Positions 7,021-7,608 of a stretch of 7,608 nucleotides of DNA are shown here, one piece after another. This stretch comes from an uncultured Acidimicrobium sp. Lineage in GTDB: Bacteria > Actinomycetota > Acidimicrobiia > Acidimicrobiales > Ilumatobacteraceae. The stretch lies in the NCBI GenBank assembly GCA_903853285.1, contig CAINTF010000271.1, forward strand, positions 1-7,608, read 5' to 3'. The notes beneath the pieces were generated by a model that was given only the letters and a program-made list of their open reading frames with translations, searched no databases and was not told where the DNA came from. The stretch's first letter is position 1; each line of letters starts with the position of its first letter. Made by a program: the position numbers and the translations under genes.

Positions 7021-7608
7021 GTGGCTGACATCCTCTTGATCGCAGGTCTCTCTGGCGCTGGTCGTTCTCAGGCGGCGGATGACCTTGAAGACCTTGGCTG
7101 GTTTGTTGTCGACAACATGCCAATTGCCTTAATCGACAAAGTGGTTGAGCTGGCTGCCACGGGTGAGCAGTCGCAACTTGCTCTCGTGGTAGGGGCTGCA
7201 ACTCATCAAACTGATGCTGTGGTTATCGTGCACCGTCTGCGCGAAGCGGGCCACCGGGTTCGCGTGTTGTTTTTGGATGCTTCAACTCCCGAACTTGTGC
7301 GTCGATACGGAGCGACAAAGAGGAAACATCCTCTCTCGAGCAGATTTTCGAGTGTTGAAGAAGCTATCCATGAAGAGCGATCGATCCTTGAAACAGTCAA
7401 AGGTGCTGCAGACCTGGTGATTGATACTTCGAGTCTCAATATTCACCAATTGAAATCTCAAATAGTCGAGTTGTTCGCACCGACTGGCGACAGAGATGTC
7501 ATGCAGTTATCGCTTGTGTCTTTCGGATTTAAACACGGCATTCCGTTGGATGTGGACATGGTGTGGGATGTGCGATTTCTCCCGAATCCACATTGGGAGG
7601 AGCACTTG
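7021..7608 (+). CDS. rapZ: RapZ/YvcJ-family nucleotide-binding protein (3' end outside window)
   Basis: The frame is open from GTG 7021 to the window edge (196 codons of roughly 280-300 expected), so the C-terminal part is missing. The family is a P-loop ATP/GTP-binding protein. In E. coli, RapZ guides RNase E to the small RNA GlmZ to control amino-sugar synthesis. Its role in actinobacteria is much less clear, and this RNA target should not be assumed. Visible features are a P-loop GLSGAGRS (9-16), the conserved block WFVVDNMP (27-34), a Walker B-like strand VLFLDAS with D86, HPLSSRF, ADLVIDTS, SFGFKHG (167-173) and RFLPNPHW near the end of the visible part. The P-loop has Arg15 where most families have Lys; GLSGAGR also occurs in the mycobacterial homologue. 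An in-frame TGA at 7012-7014 limits the start, and no nearer ribosome site exists. yvcK and whiA usually follow in actinobacteria and are predicted just outside the window. Confidence 0.93.
   Translation, partial: MADILLIAGLSGAGRSQAADDLEDLGWFVVDNMPIALIDKVVELAATGEQSQLALVVGAATHQTDAVVIVHRLREAGHRVRVLFLDASTPELVRRYGATKRKHPLSSRFSSVEEAIHEERSILETVKGAADLVIDTSSLNIHQLKSQIVELFAPTGDRDVMQLSLVSFGFKHGIPLDVDMVWDVRFLPNPHWEEHL

Overview
The window is a compact, same-strand block of conserved bacterial genes with the order [end of an unidentified upstream gene]-uvrB-uvrA-uvrC-rapZ. It holds all three proteins of the UvrABC nucleotide-excision-repair nuclease, then the first 196 codons of a RapZ/YvcJ-family P-loop protein that runs off the right edge. 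I see no mobile element, tRNA, rRNA, CRISPR array, phage gene or undescribed system. Apart from four junctions of 50 bp or less, the window is entirely coding.

The organism is most likely an actinobacterium (Actinomycetota). The order uvrB-uvrA-uvrC-rapZ, usually followed by yvcK and whiA, is typical of that phylum. The proteins also match it: UvrB has the Walker A ending GKSAT, and RapZ has the GLSGAGR form of the P-loop. Base composition is near half G+C by eye, low for the phylum. That points to an uncultured, perhaps aquatic lineage such as Acidimicrobiia or a relative, but the class is a guess.

Layout: bases 1-54 hold the last 17 codons of an open frame, probably the preceding gene (coaE is common there), whose TGA overlaps the likely GTG start of uvrB. 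uvrB fills 51-2105, uvrA 2128-5085, uvrC 5109-6971, and rapZ starts at GTG 7021. The gaps are 22, 23 and 49 bp and none contains a convincing terminator. A UvrA-UvrB complex finds damage by helix distortion, UvrB is loaded and verifies the lesion, and UvrC cuts on both sides. All recognisable catalytic residues of the three proteins are present, so the pathway looks intact. Placing the genes together suggests co-expression.

The points worth a second look are small. TAGTCT lies exactly 8 nt before the uvrA start and TAGCCT exactly 8 nt before the rapZ start, neither start has a Shine-Dalgarno sequence, and leaderless transcription is possible. CGATCG and the HIP1-like octamer GCGATCGC are over-represented. 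The first ABC signature of UvrA reads LAGGE instead of LSGGE. UvrA also has a lysine-rich N-terminal tail containing a perfect 9-bp tandem duplication.
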